DNA of 64,000 nucleotides from Burkholderia pyrrocinia (GTDB lineage Bacteria; Pseudomonadota; Gammaproteobacteria; Burkholderiales; Burkholderiaceae): assembly GCF_022809715.1 (NCBI RefSeq), contig NZ_CP094459.1:2108001-2172000 (forward strand), in the 5' to 3' direction. A program made the translations under genes and the position numbers. Of the stretch, positions 1 to 8,179 are shown piece after piece (the stretch's first letter is position 1; every line of letters starts with the position of its first letter). A model generated the notes under the pieces. It did no database searches and was not told the DNA's origin. It saw only the letters and a program-made list of their open reading frames with translations.

Positions 1-191
1 TAGGTCACACGCTCGCCGGGCAGCGCGCCCTCGACGAAGATGACCTTGCCCGGCTCGCCGTCCTCGGTCACCGTGCGGCCGACACCGCGCGCTTCCATGT
101 CGAGCGATTCGATCTCGAGAACCGGGGCGATCCCGGGCGCGACGGGCGCATTTTTCGATTTGCGCGCAGAAGTGGGGACGGCTTCGGACAC
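1..191 (-). CDS. rlmD: 23S rRNA (uracil-1939-C5)-methyltransferase RlmD, N-terminal fragment
   Basis: Only the first 63 codons lie in the window; the gene runs off the left edge. The visible residues (VLEIESLDMEARGVGR, then EGALPGERV) are the start of the TRAM domain that precedes the SAM-dependent methyltransferase domain in the RumA/RlmD family, which methylates U1939 of 23S rRNA with the help of an iron-sulfur cluster. I chose the GTG at 191 because AGGA lies about 10 bases upstream and because Burkholderia RlmD proteins start with SEAVPTS as I recall them. The frame stays open up to an ATG at 248, so a longer start cannot be excluded. The family assignment rests on the TRAM-like residues alone, since the catalytic part is outside the window. 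Confidence 0.75.
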   Translation of the reverse strand, partial: MSEAVPTSARKSKNAPVAPGIAPVLEIESLDMEARGVGRTVTEDGEPGKVIFVEGALPGERVT

Positions 192-395
192 CAGCTTTTC
201 CTGACAAACGTTGAAGAAGGCGAGATTGTAGACGACGAAGGCCCGCATCGGGCAAGCGCCGACACTTAAGCATAGACGGCCCCGCATTGCGCCGGGACGG
301 CCACGCGAATAGCTCAGGAACGCCCGCAGCCGGCGGGATGCGAACCAGTCAGGAGAGGCCGGGAACCCGAGATCCGCCCGACAGGAGATTCGACC

Positions 396-1250
396 ATGCA
401 ATTGATCGACTGGAACATCCAATGGGGTCGGGACGCCAACGGCGTTGTCGACCTTTCGCGCACCGTCGCGACGATCCGCCGGCTCGGCGATTTCGACGTG
501 CTGTGCCTGCAGGAAGTCACGCGCGGCTTCGGCGCACTGCCCGGCCGGCCCGGCCCCGACCAGTTCGTCGAACTCGCGGCACTGCTGCCCGGCTATACGA
601 TCATCGAAGCCATCGGCGCGGACCTGCCGGCCCTCGAACCCGGCGCGCCGCGCCGTCAGTTCGGCAATGCGATCGCGACCCGGCTGCCGGTCGGACGCGT
701 GCTGCGCCAGTTACTGCCGTGGCCGGCCGACGCCGGCGCGCCGTCGATGCCGCGCATCGCGCTCGACGTCGAGCTGCACGCGCCGTTCGGCCCGCTGCGC
801 GTGGTCACCACGCACCTCGAATACTATTCGGCGCGCCAGCGGCTTGCGCAGGTCGACGCACTGCGCGACCGGCATCGCGAGGCCTGCGCGCACGCGGAAC
901 GGCCCGCGCCCGCCGAAACTGCCGAGGGGCCGTTCAGCGCGACCGGCCAGCCGTGCGACGCGATCGTCTGCGGTGATTTCAACAGCGCGTTCGGCAGCGA
1001 TGCGTACCGGCGCTTCCTGGAGCCGATCGCCGACGCCCCGCACTTCGTCGACGCATGGGTCGCGCGGCATCCCGGCAGCACGCCGCCGCCGACGGCCGGC
1101 GTCTACGATACGGTGCAATGGTCGGAGGGGCCGCTCGCGTGCGACTTCGTGTTCGTGACCGATACGCTGCTGCCGCGCGTCATGCGCTGCGAGATCGACG
1201 GCGACGTACGCGCGTCGGACCACCAGCCGGTGCTGCTCGAACTCGCCTGA
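396..1250 (+). CDS. endonuclease/exonuclease/phosphatase (EEP) family protein
   Basis: A 284-residue protein of the metal-dependent EEP fold (DNase I/exonuclease III/inositol phosphatase superfamily). The metal and catalytic motifs are visible in order: DWNIQWG at residues 5-11, CLQEV near 43-47, THLEYYS near 145-151, GDFNS near 192-196 and a closing SDHQPVLLEL at the C-terminus. There is no signal peptide, so it probably acts in the cytoplasm. The substrate (DNA, a phosphoester or a phospholipid) cannot be read from sequence. The ATG is preceded by AGGAGA at good spacing. It is a single-gene unit, convergent with the exonuclease gene that ends 37 bases downstream on the other strand. Confidence 0.85.
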   Translation: MQLIDWNIQWGRDANGVVDLSRTVATIRRLGDFDVLCLQEVTRGFGALPGRPGPDQFVELAALLPGYTIIEAIGADLPALEPGAPRRQFGNAIATRLPVGRVLRQLLPWPADAGAPSMPRIALDVELHAPFGPLRVVTTHLEYYSARQRLAQVDALRDRHREACAHAERPAPAETAEGPFSATGQPCDAIVCGDFNSAFGSDAYRRFLEPIADAPHFVDAWVARHPGSTPPPTAGVYDTVQWSEGPLACDFVFVTDTLLPRVMRCEIDGDVRASDHQPVLLELA

Positions 1251-1287
1251 TCGCGCCGGCCGCGTAGCACCGCGACGCCCGCCCGCG

Positions 1288-2064
1288 CTACGCGGCGAAG
1301 CCGGCCAGGTATTCGGCCCAGTGCGACGCCGGTTCCTGCGCGAGCGCGTTCTTCACGAGCAGGATCTCGTCCGCATACTCGCTCTGCGTCAGGCCGCCGC
1401 GCATCAGCTGGAACCGGCAATACAGCAGGTATGTATTGACGACGTCGGTCTCGCAATAATTGCGAATTTCCTCGATCCGCCCGTCCTGGAACGCCGGCCA
1501 CACCTGGCTGCCGTCCATCCCGAGCTTGCCCGGAAAGCCGCACATCTTCGCGAGCGCGTCGAGCGGCGCGTTCGCGCGCGCCTGATACATCGCGAGCACG
1601 TCCATCAGGTCGGTATGCCGCGAGTGATAGCGCGAGATGTAGTTGTTCCACTTGAACTCGCGGTCGTCCTCGCCGAGATCCCAATAGCGGGTCGCGGGGA
1701 TACCGTGCACGAGCGCGCGGTAATGGAGCACCGGCAGATCGAAGCCGCCGCCGTTCCACGACACGAGCTGCGGCGTATATTTCTCGATCACGCGGTAAAA
1801 CGACTGGATCAGCGTCGCTTCGTTGTCCTGCGGCGTGCCGAGCGAGCGGACGCGAAAGCCGTTGTTGTCGCGGAACACGCACGAGATCGCCGCAATGCGC
1901 TGCAGGTGATGCGGCAGGAAATCGCCGCCGGTCTTCTCGCGCCGTGCGGCGAACGCATGTTCGGCCACGGCGGCATCGTCGAGCGTCGCCGGCAGGTCTT
2001 CCAGACGGCGAATGCCGTCGACATCGGGAATCGTCTCGATGTCAAAAACAAGAATCGGAGTCAT
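1288..2064 (-). CDS. predicted 3'-5' exonuclease (DNA polymerase B-like exonuclease domain)
   Basis: A 258-residue protein made of one DEDD-type ribonuclease H-like exonuclease domain. The first metal motif VFDIETIPD is at residues 5-13, a second acidic motif WNGGGFDLPVL sits near the middle, and NYCETDVVNTYLL carries the last acidic motif. The family is often described as a predicted polysaccharide-biosynthesis 3'-5' exonuclease, a name from gene neighbourhood and not from biochemistry. The start lies 3 bases after the stop of rpoS, so it is probably the last gene of the surE-pcm-nlpD-rpoS message and would be made with the stationary-phase sigma factor. The nucleic acid it trims is unknown. 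Confidence 0.85.
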   Translation of the reverse strand: MTPILVFDIETIPDVDGIRRLEDLPATLDDAAVAEHAFAARREKTGGDFLPHHLQRIAAISCVFRDNNGFRVRSLGTPQDNEATLIQSFYRVIEKYTPQLVSWNGGGFDLPVLHYRALVHGIPATRYWDLGEDDREFKWNNYISRYHSRHTDLMDVLAMYQARANAPLDALAKMCGFPGKLGMDGSQVWPAFQDGRIEEIRNYCETDVVNTYLLYCRFQLMRGGLTQSEYADEILLVKNALAQEPASHWAEYLAGFAA

Positions 2065-2067
2065 CGG

Positions 2068-3156
2068 TTACAGAACGGCGTCCTTGCGCACGCCGTTGGA
2101 GGCGAAAAACCGCTTGAGGCGCACCAGCGCTTCCTGCTGGATCTGCCGCACGCGCTCGCGCGTGAGCCCCATCTCGTCGGCGAGCTCTTCGAGCGTCGCC
2201 GGTTCGATGTGGTTCAGGCCGAAGCGGCGCTCGATCACGTGCCGATGCTTGTCGGACAGCCGCGACAGCCACGCGCGCGTCAGCGTCTCGAGCTCGCGGT
2301 GCTGCACCTCGGCGTCGGGCGACTGGCTCTGGTCGTCGGGCAGCAGGTCGAGCAGGCTGCTCGCGGGATCGAGGTCGAGCGGCGCGTCGAGCGACGCCGT
2401 GTGCTCGTTGAGCGCGAGGATGTCGGTGACTTCCTCGGCGGTCTTGCCGGTGAGATAGGCGATGTCGTCGATGCTGGCTTCGCGGCGCTCGGCCGCCTCG
2501 CCCGTCGACATCGAATTCTTTTCGAGGTGGCGCTTCGCGCGCAGCACCTGGTTCAGTTCGCGGATCACGTGCACGGGCAGGCGCACCGTGCGGGCCTGGT
2601 TCATGATCGCCCGCTCGATGCTCTGCCGGATCCACCAGGTCGCATAGGTCGAGAAACGGAAACCGCGCGTCGGGTCGAATTTCTCGATCGCGTGCATCAG
2701 GCCGAGGTTGCCCTCCTCGATCAGGTCGAGCAACGGCACGCCGCGGTTCAGATACCCCTTGGCGATGCTGACGACGAGACGCAGGTTGCGCTCGATCATC
2801 ACCTGCCGCGCCTCGAATTCGCCGGCCTTGGCGAGCCGGGAATAGCGCTGCTCTTCCTCGACGGTCAGCAGCGGCTTCACGCTGATGCGGTTCAGGTAAT
2901 GCTGGATCGTGTCGGCCGTGAGCTCGGCCTGCAGCAGCGTGCGGAAATCGTCGACGTCGGGCGCGGCTTCCGCGCGGCCTTCGCGCTCGTCGTCGCCACC
3001 GTCCGCCTCGGCGTCGCGCGCCTCGAGATCTCGTTCGTTTTCCGCGACGTCGTCGTCATCGTCCGTCGAAGCGCCAGCTCGCCCCGCCGATGCTTGCGTG
3101 GCACGACTGATCTTCTCAGACTCGGCTTGCGGCTCGTGGCGCTTCGATTTCGGCAT
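2068..3156 (-). CDS. rpoS: RNA polymerase sigma factor RpoS (sigma-38)
   Basis: A 362-residue group 2 sigma-70 factor that directs RNA polymerase to general-stress and stationary-phase promoters. Region 2 is clear (DLIEEGNLGLMHAIEKFDP followed by GFRFSTYATWWIRQ for -10 recognition and melting), and region 4.2 ends with ERVRQIQQEALVRLKRFF for -35 binding. The first ~70 residues, ahead of region 1.2, form a strongly acidic tail (DDDDDVAENERD and more Asp/Glu runs); this is longer than in Escherichia coli RpoS. It lies directly after nlpD, as in most proteobacteria, where the main rpoS promoter sits inside nlpD; I did not identify that promoter here. Confidence 0.96.
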   Translation of the reverse strand: MPKSKRHEPQAESEKISRATQASAGRAGASTDDDDDVAENERDLEARDAEADGGDDEREGRAEAAPDVDDFRTLLQAELTADTIQHYLNRISVKPLLTVEEEQRYSRLAKAGEFEARQVMIERNLRLVVSIAKGYLNRGVPLLDLIEEGNLGLMHAIEKFDPTRGFRFSTYATWWIRQSIERAIMNQARTVRLPVHVIRELNQVLRAKRHLEKNSMSTGEAAERREASIDDIAYLTGKTAEEVTDILALNEHTASLDAPLDLDPASSLLDLLPDDQSQSPDAEVQHRELETLTRAWLSRLSDKHRHVIERRFGLNHIEPATLEELADEMGLTRERVRQIQQEALVRLKRFFASNGVRKDAVL

Positions 3157-3167
3157 GGTCGTCTCGG

Positions 3168-4070
3168 TTATTGAGGCGGCAAATACTTCAGCGGATCGAC
3201 AGGCTTACCCTGCCGGCGAACCTCGAAATGCAGCATCACGCGGTCGGCATCGCTATTACCCATCTCGGCGATCTTCTGCCCCTTCGTTACCGCGTCCCCC
3301 TCTTTTACCATCAAAGCGCGATTGTGTGCATACGCCGTGAGGTAAGTTGCATCGTGTTTGATGATAATGAGGTTGCCGTAGCCACGCAGGCCGTTGCCCG
3401 AGTAGACGACGCGGCCGTCGGCCGCCGCCTTCACGGCCTCGCCGGCCGTGCCGCCGATGTTGACACCCTTGTTCTTCGCGTCGTCGAACCCGTTCAGCAC
3501 CGGGCCGCGCGCGGGCCACGCGAACGTCACGGGGCCGCTCGGGGCCGCCGCCGTATCGCTCGACCCGGTGGCCGCAGCCGGCGGCGTTGCGAGCGTGGAC
3601 GACGTGCCGGCGGCCGGCGTCGCGGGACCGCTGCTGAGCGGCGCAGTCGCGACGGCGGCGCCCGCGATCGGAGCGGCGGCCGGTACGCCCGCAGCCGGTA
3701 CGCCCGCAACCGCAGCGCCGCCCGGCGGCGCAACGCGCAGCAACTGGTCGACTTCGATCTGGTTCGGGTTCGTCAGGTTGTTCCACGACGCGATGTCGCG
3801 ATAGTTCTGCCCGTTCTCGAGCGCGATCCGGTACAGCGTGTCGCCCGGCTTCACCCGGTAGTAACCCGGCGGCGGCGGCCCGAGCGGCACCGCGGGCTGC
3901 GCGGCGGCCGTCGTGCCGAGCGACCCGGAGCGGTCGACGACGGGCGCGTTGTCGAGCCGCGTCGCACAGGCGGCCAGTAGCGTGGAGAACGCAGCCACAC
4001 AGATCGCGCGCTGGGCGAACGTGAGCGGTTCCCTGGATCGGTTGTTTTGCATCGCGCGCAACATACTCAT
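3168..4070 (-). CDS. nlpD: NlpD-type lipoprotein, LysM plus degenerate M23 (LytM) domain
   Basis: About 300 residues. A signal peptide ends in the lipobox LLAAC, so the protein should be an envelope lipoprotein. A LysM peptidoglycan-binding domain follows (YRVKPGDTLYRIALENG onward), then an Ala/Pro-rich linker and a C-terminal M23 domain. The zinc ligands of active M23 enzymes look absent: the usual HxGxD stretch reads KGVNIGG and the HLHFEV motif reads VMLHFEV. That matches the NlpD/EnvC class, which activate cell-wall amidases at the division septum and do not cut peptidoglycan themselves. I used the ATG at 4070; an in-frame TTG at 4079 overlaps the pcm stop as TTGA and is better spaced from GGAG, so it is a real alternative. 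Confidence 0.92.
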   Translation of the reverse strand: MSMLRAMQNNRSREPLTFAQRAICVAAFSTLLAACATRLDNAPVVDRSGSLGTTAAAQPAVPLGPPPPGYYRVKPGDTLYRIALENGQNYRDIASWNNLTNPNQIEVDQLLRVAPPGGAAVAGVPAAGVPAAAPIAGAAVATAPLSSGPATPAAGTSSTLATPPAAATGSSDTAAAPSGPVTFAWPARGPVLNGFDDAKNKGVNIGGTAGEAVKAAADGRVVYSGNGLRGYGNLIIIKHDATYLTAYAHNRALMVKEGDAVTKGQKIAEMGNSDADRVMLHFEVRRQGKPVDPLKYLPPQ

Positions 4071-4075
4071 CGGTT

Positions 4076-5008
4076 TCAAATCACTCCGGATTTTAAAGGG
4101 ACAAAGAAAACGCGATCAAGCCGGGACTCTCGCCATTGCGCGTGCGCGACGCGCTCGACGAGCGTGAGCACCTGGTGCTGCCCGCTCTGCGCGCCGACCG
4201 GCGCGACGAGCCGCCCGCCGATCGCAAGCTGCTCGAGCAGCGCCTGCGGCACGTCGAGCCCCGCCGCCGCGATCACGATCGCGTCGAACGGGGCCGCGGA
4301 CGGCAGGCCGACACGCCCGTCGCCGTAGTGCAGACGGATGTTCGGCACGCGCAGCGGGCGCAGGTTCAGCTTCGCGCGCTCGTAGAGCGGCTTGATGCGT
4401 TCAATCGAATACACGTCGCGTGCCACGTGGCTCAGCACGGCGGCCTGATAGCCGCAGCCCGTGCCGATCTCGAGGACGCGCTCGAGCGTGCGGCCGGCCA
4501 TCGCGAGCTCGATCATGCGCGCGACGACCGACGGCTTTGAAATTGTTTGCTGATGGCCGATCGGCAACGCCGAATCTTCATAGGCCTGCGTCGCAAGCCC
4601 AGGATCCACGAACATGTGGCGCGGCACCGCGGCCATCGCATCCAGCACACGCGCGTCGGTCACGCCGTTCGCGCGCAGCCGTTCGACCATCCGCTCGCGC
4701 ACGCGTTCCGACGTGAGCGCGAACGCGCCGGCCGGCGCGACGCTCGGCGCGGCCGGCTTCGGCAGCGCAGGCTTCGACGCGGTCGGCTTCGGCGCGGTCG
4801 CAGGCTTCGCGGCGGCGGAACCGGACAGCGGCGCCCGCCCGGCAGCCGGCTTTACCGCAACCGGTTTCAGCACGGCTGCGGGCTTGTCGGCGGCCTTCGG
4901 CACCGCGACCGCCGCATGGCGTTCGCCGGCCCGACCTTCCGATTTGCGTGGCGCTCGCTTGAGATCTTCGAGCGCGAGCGGGAACCGCTTCGCGCGCTCG
5001 CCGCTCAT
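4076..5008 (-). CDS. pcm: protein-L-isoaspartate O-methyltransferase with long N-terminal extension
   Basis: A 310-residue protein whose C-terminal two thirds are PCMT. This enzyme uses S-adenosylmethionine to methylate L-isoaspartyl residues so that aged proteins can be repaired. The SAM-binding core [15 protein letters not shown] is present, as are the upstream [15 protein letters not shown] and [13 protein letters not shown] stretches typical of the family. Escherichia coli Pcm is about 208 residues; here roughly the first 95 residues are an extra low-complexity tail rich in Lys-Pro-Ala (repeats such as [21 protein letters not shown]). I chose the ATG at 5008 because it overlaps the surE stop as ATGA, giving translational coupling. 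Operon order is surE-pcm-nlpD-rpoS. Confidence 0.93.
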   Translation of the reverse strand: MSGERAKRFPLALEDLKRAPRKSEGRAGERHAAVAVPKAADKPAAVLKPVAVKPAAGRAPLSGSAAAKPATAPKPTASKPALPKPAAPSVAPAGAFALTSERVRERMVERLRANGVTDARVLDAMAAVPRHMFVDPGLATQAYEDSALPIGHQQTISKPSVVARMIELAMAGRTLERVLEIGTGCGYQAAVLSHVARDVYSIERIKPLYERAKLNLRPLRVPNIRLHYGDGRVGLPSAAPFDAIVIAAAGLDVPQALLEQLAIGGRLVAPVGAQSGQHQVLTLVERVAHAQWRESRLDRVFFVPLKSGVI

Positions 5009-5766
5009 GAAGCCCGCCCTCCGGCGCGCGCCCATTCGCGCGTCGCAGGCAGCATCTGTGTATGCGTGAGGTCGAGCTGCAGCGGCGTGATCGACACGAA
5101 ACCGTTTGCGACGGCGTGGAAATCGGTGCCCTCGCTCGCGTCCAGCGCCGCGCCCGCCGCCCCGATCCAGTAGACCGGCTCGCCGCGCGGGTCGGTCTGG
5201 CGAATCACCGGCTGCGACGGATGACGCTTGCCGAGGCGCGTGACCTTCCAGCCCTTCAGTTCGTCGTAAGGCAGGTTCGGAATATTGACGTTCAGCAGCG
5301 GCTGGCCCGGCAGCGGATTCGCGAGGAAGTGCTCGACGATTTCCGCGGCGACGCGCGCGGCGTCTGCCAGATGGGTCCAGCCCTTGTCGGCCAGCGAGAA
5401 TGCGATGGCGGGAACGCCGAACATGATGCCTTCGGTGGCCGCTGCAACTGTCCCCGAATAGAGCGTGTCTTCGCCCATGTTCTGGCCGTTGTTGATCCCC
5501 GACACGACGAGGTCAGGCTTCGCGTCGGCCATCCCCGTCAACGCGACGTGCACCGAATCGGTCGGCGTGCCGTTCACGTAGAAGAAACCCGTACCCGTCG
5601 CGCGCTGCACCGACAGCGGCCGCCACAACGTGAGGGAATTCGATGCGCCGCTGCAGTTCTGCTCGGGCGCGATCACCGTGAGTTCGGCCAGCGGCTGCAG
5701 CGCTTCGCCGAGCGCGGCGAGACCGGGGGCGAGATAGCCGTCGTCGTTGCTGAGTAGGATTCGCAT
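5005..5766 (-). CDS. surE: 5'/3'-nucleotidase SurE
   Basis: A 253-residue survival protein that removes phosphate from nucleoside monophosphates (and exopolyphosphate in some species) in stationary phase. The start [15 protein letters not shown] holds the metal-binding Asp-Asp pair; [19 protein letters not shown] and GVPAIAFS are the other conserved blocks. The open frame extends further upstream, but [10 protein letters not shown] is the universal N-terminus, so 5766 is used. It is the first gene of the leftward pcm-nlpD-rpoS operon. The 106 bases between it and the CoA-transferase must hold the operon's distal promoter; I see no convincing -35/-10 pair there. Confidence 0.96.
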   Translation of the reverse strand: MRILLSNDDGYLAPGLAALGEALQPLAELTVIAPEQNCSGASNSLTLWRPLSVQRATGTGFFYVNGTPTDSVHVALTGMADAKPDLVVSGINNGQNMGEDTLYSGTVAAATEGIMFGVPAIAFSLADKGWTHLADAARVAAEIVEHFLANPLPGQPLLNVNIPNLPYDELKGWKVTRLGKRHPSQPVIRQTDPRGEPVYWIGAAGAALDASEGTDFHAVANGFVSITPLQLDLTHTQMLPATREWARAGGRAS

Positions 5767-5872
5767 CCGGCGATTGTAACCGAGGAAAGATGGCGCGAGA
5801 GCGACAGTCCGGCGGCCGCGGACGGGCGATTGCGCACGGTGCGCCGCCGCATCGAGCGGCGGCGTTCTGCGT

Positions 5873-7078
5873 TCAGATCGCGCCCGCGTCGCGCAGTGCG
5901 GCAATCGCCTGCGCGTCGTAGCCGAGGCCGCGCAGCACCTCGTCCGTATGCTCGCCGAGCTCGGGCCCGAGCCAGCGCGTTTCGCCCGGTGTGTCCGACA
6001 GCTTCGGCGTGATGTTCGGCAGCGGAACGTCGGTGCCGTCGGCGAGCTTGAAGCGCTGGATCATCTGCCGCGCGACGAACTGCGGATCGGTGAACATGTC
6101 TGCTGCGCTGTAGATGCGCCCGGCCGGCACGTCGGCCGCATTGAGCACGACAAGCGCATCGTCGATCGTGCGCGGCGCGAGCCACTCGGCAATCGCGTCG
6201 TCGATTTCCTGCGTACGCGGCACGCGCCCGTCGTTGCGCGCGAGCGCGGGATCGTCGGCGAGGTCGTCGCGCTCGATCGCCTTCATCAGCCGCTTGAAGA
6301 TCGGGTCGCTGTTGCCGCCGATCACGATGCTGCCGTCGCGGCACGCATAGGTATTAGACGGAACGATGCCCGGCAGCGACGCGCCGGTGCGCTCGCGCAC
6401 CATCCCGTACACGCCGTATTCGGGCACCACGCTTTCCATCATGTTGAATACGGCCTCATACAGTGCAACGTCGACCACCTGCCCCGCGCCGCCGTTGACC
6501 TTGCGGTGATGGAGCGCCATCAGCGCGCCGATCACGCCGTGCAGCGCGGCGATCGAATCGCCGATCGAGATGCCGATGCGCGGCGGCGGCAGGTCGGGAT
6601 AACCGGTAATGTGGCGCAGCCCGCCCATCGATTCGGCGATCGCGCCGAAGCCGGGCCGGTCGCGGTACGGGCCCGTCTGCCCGTAGCCGGACAGGCGCAC
6701 CATCACGAGGCCCGGGTTGTCGGCCGACAGCACGTCGTAACCGAGCCCGAGCTTTTCGAGCAGGCCCGGACGGAAGTTCTCGATCACGATGTCGGCCTCG
6801 CCCGCGAGCTGCCGCGCGATGGCCTTGCCGGCATCGGATTTCAGGTTGAGCGTGACCGATTTCTTGTTGCGCGCCTGGACGGACCACCACAGCGACGTGC
6901 CGCCCTGCTCCGGATGGAGCTTGCGCCACTTGCGCAGCGGGTCGCCGCCGTTCGGATCCTCGATCTTGATCACTTCCGCGCCGAATTCGGCGAACAGCCG
7001 CGACGCGAACGGCCCCGCGATCAGCGTTCCGAATTCGAGCACTTTGACGCCCGCGAGCGGGCCCTGGCTGGTGCTCAT
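5873..7078 (-). CDS. class III (CaiB/BaiF) CoA-transferase
   Basis: A 401-residue family III CoA-transferase, which moves coenzyme A between carboxylic acids through an enzyme-bound aspartyl-CoA. Family signatures are [18 protein letters not shown] at the N-terminus, [25 protein letters not shown], the [17 protein letters not shown] stretch and [12 protein letters not shown]. The acid substrate cannot be told from sequence; formyl-, succinyl- and itaconyl-type transferases look alike at this level. The ATG at 7078 follows GGGAGACAC, and the residues upstream of it are not family-like. It lies 48 bases beyond recR on the same strand, so it may be read from the dnaX-ybaB-recR message, although its function is unrelated. 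Confidence 0.88.
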   Translation of the reverse strand: MSTSQGPLAGVKVLEFGTLIAGPFASRLFAEFGAEVIKIEDPNGGDPLRKWRKLHPEQGGTSLWWSVQARNKKSVTLNLKSDAGKAIARQLAGEADIVIENFRPGLLEKLGLGYDVLSADNPGLVMVRLSGYGQTGPYRDRPGFGAIAESMGGLRHITGYPDLPPPRIGISIGDSIAALHGVIGALMALHHRKVNGGAGQVVDVALYEAVFNMMESVVPEYGVYGMVRERTGASLPGIVPSNTYACRDGSIVIGGNSDPIFKRLMKAIERDDLADDPALARNDGRVPRTQEIDDAIAEWLAPRTIDDALVVLNAADVPAGRIYSAADMFTDPQFVARQMIQRFKLADGTDVPLPNITPKLSDTPGETRWLGPELGEHTDEVLRGLGYDAQAIAALRDAGAI

Positions 7079-7126
7079 GTGTCTCCCTGGCATGAGGAAC
7101 GGCGCCGCCGGCAGGCGGCGCCCGGC

Positions 7127-7723
7127 TTACATCGTGCGGCGGTCGAGCATCGCGCGGGCGATGGTGCCCGCGTCGACGTATTCGAGCTCGCCACCCACCG
7201 GCACGCCGCGCGCGAGGCGCGTGACCGCGAGACCGCGCGCCTTCAGCGTCTGGCCGAGGTAGTGCGCGGTGGCTTCGCCCTCGTTCGTGAAGTTGGTCGC
7301 GAGCACGACTTCCTTCACGATTCCGTCGGACGCGCGCCGCACGAGGCGGTCGAAATGGATTTCCTTCGGACCGATCCCGTCGAGCGGGCTCAGTCGCCCC
7401 ATCAGCACGAAATACAGCCCGCGGTAAGTCATCGTCTGCTCGAGCATGATCTGGTCGGCAGGCGTCTCGACGACGCACAGCAGCGTCGGATCACGCTCTT
7501 CGTCGCTGCAGACCTCGCAGATCTGCGCTTCGGTGAACGTGTTGCACTTCTCGCAGTGCTGCAGGTGCTCGGTCGCGAACAGCAGCGACCGGCCGAGCCG
7601 CTCCGCGCCCTCGCGGTCGTGCTGCATCAGGTGGACCGCCATGCGCTGCGCGGATTTCGGCCCGACGCCGGGCAACACGCGCAGTGCTTCGACGAGAGCG
7701 GACAGGGCGGACGGCTGTTTCAT
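7127..7723 (-). CDS. recR: recombination mediator protein RecR
   Basis: A 198-residue RecR, which with RecF/RecO loads RecA onto gapped single-stranded DNA. The order of elements is complete: helix-hairpin-helix ([16 protein letters not shown]), a four-cysteine zinc finger ([16 protein letters not shown]), and a TOPRIM domain ([15 protein letters not shown] onward, ending [12 protein letters not shown]). The length fits the family. The order dnaX-ybaB-recR on one strand is the common bacterial arrangement, and the gap to ybaB is 31 bases, so they are probably co-transcribed. Confidence 0.97.
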   Translation of the reverse strand: MKQPSALSALVEALRVLPGVGPKSAQRMAVHLMQHDREGAERLGRSLLFATEHLQHCEKCNTFTEAQICEVCSDEERDPTLLCVVETPADQIMLEQTMTYRGLYFVLMGRLSPLDGIGPKEIHFDRLVRRASDGIVKEVVLATNFTNEGEATAHYLGQTLKARGLAVTRLARGVPVGGELEYVDAGTIARAMLDRRTM

Positions 7724-7754
7724 ACGGCGGCAAACAGTGGCAAGGACGCCGCGC

Positions 7755-8081
7755 TCAGAACGGCAGCTTGAAACCCGGGGGCAGCGGCAGGCCCGACGTC
7801 ATGCCGCTCATCTTTTCCTGCGACGTCGCTTCGGCCTTGCGCACGGCGTCGTTGAACGCAGCCGCGACGAGATCCTCGAGCATGTCCTTGTCGTCCGCGA
7901 GCAGGCTCGGGTCGATCGACACGCGACGCACTTCGTTGCGGCACGTCATCGTCACCTTGACGAGGCCCGCCCCCGACTGCCCTTCGACTTCGATCAGCGC
8001 AAGCTGCTCCTGCATCTTCTTCATGTTTTCCTGCATTTGCTGCGCTTGCTTCATCAGTCCGGCGAGGTTGCCTTTCAACAT
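7755..8081 (-). CDS. ybaB: YbaB/EbfC family nucleoid-associated protein
   Basis: A 108-residue small DNA-binding protein of the YbaB/EbfC family. These dimers bind DNA as 'tweezers' and are found in the nucleoid. [27 protein letters not shown] forms the N-terminal amphipathic helix, followed by the conserved [14 protein letters not shown] strand region (quoted from separate stretches of the same domain). It sits between dnaX and recR. It has a Gly/Pro/Leu-rich C-terminus ([10 protein letters not shown]) typical of betaproteobacterial members. Confidence 0.95.
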   Translation of the reverse strand: MLKGNLAGLMKQAQQMQENMKKMQEQLALIEVEGQSGAGLVKVTMTCRNEVRRVSIDPSLLADDKDMLEDLVAAAFNDAVRKAEATSQEKMSGMTSGLPLPPGFKLPF

Positions 8082-8179
8082 GGGAATACTCCTTCTTTCT
8101 TGATCGTGTGAAAACCGGCACGCCGAGCGTGCCGGCCAGTGTGTGCGGGCGTGATTGTGCCTGTCGCGGTGCGGTCAGT

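Noticed and set aside
1321..3174. Long plus-strand open frame opposite the exonuclease and rpoS
   Set aside because: It is the antisense of two clear genes, with Arg/His/Val-rich composition and no domain.
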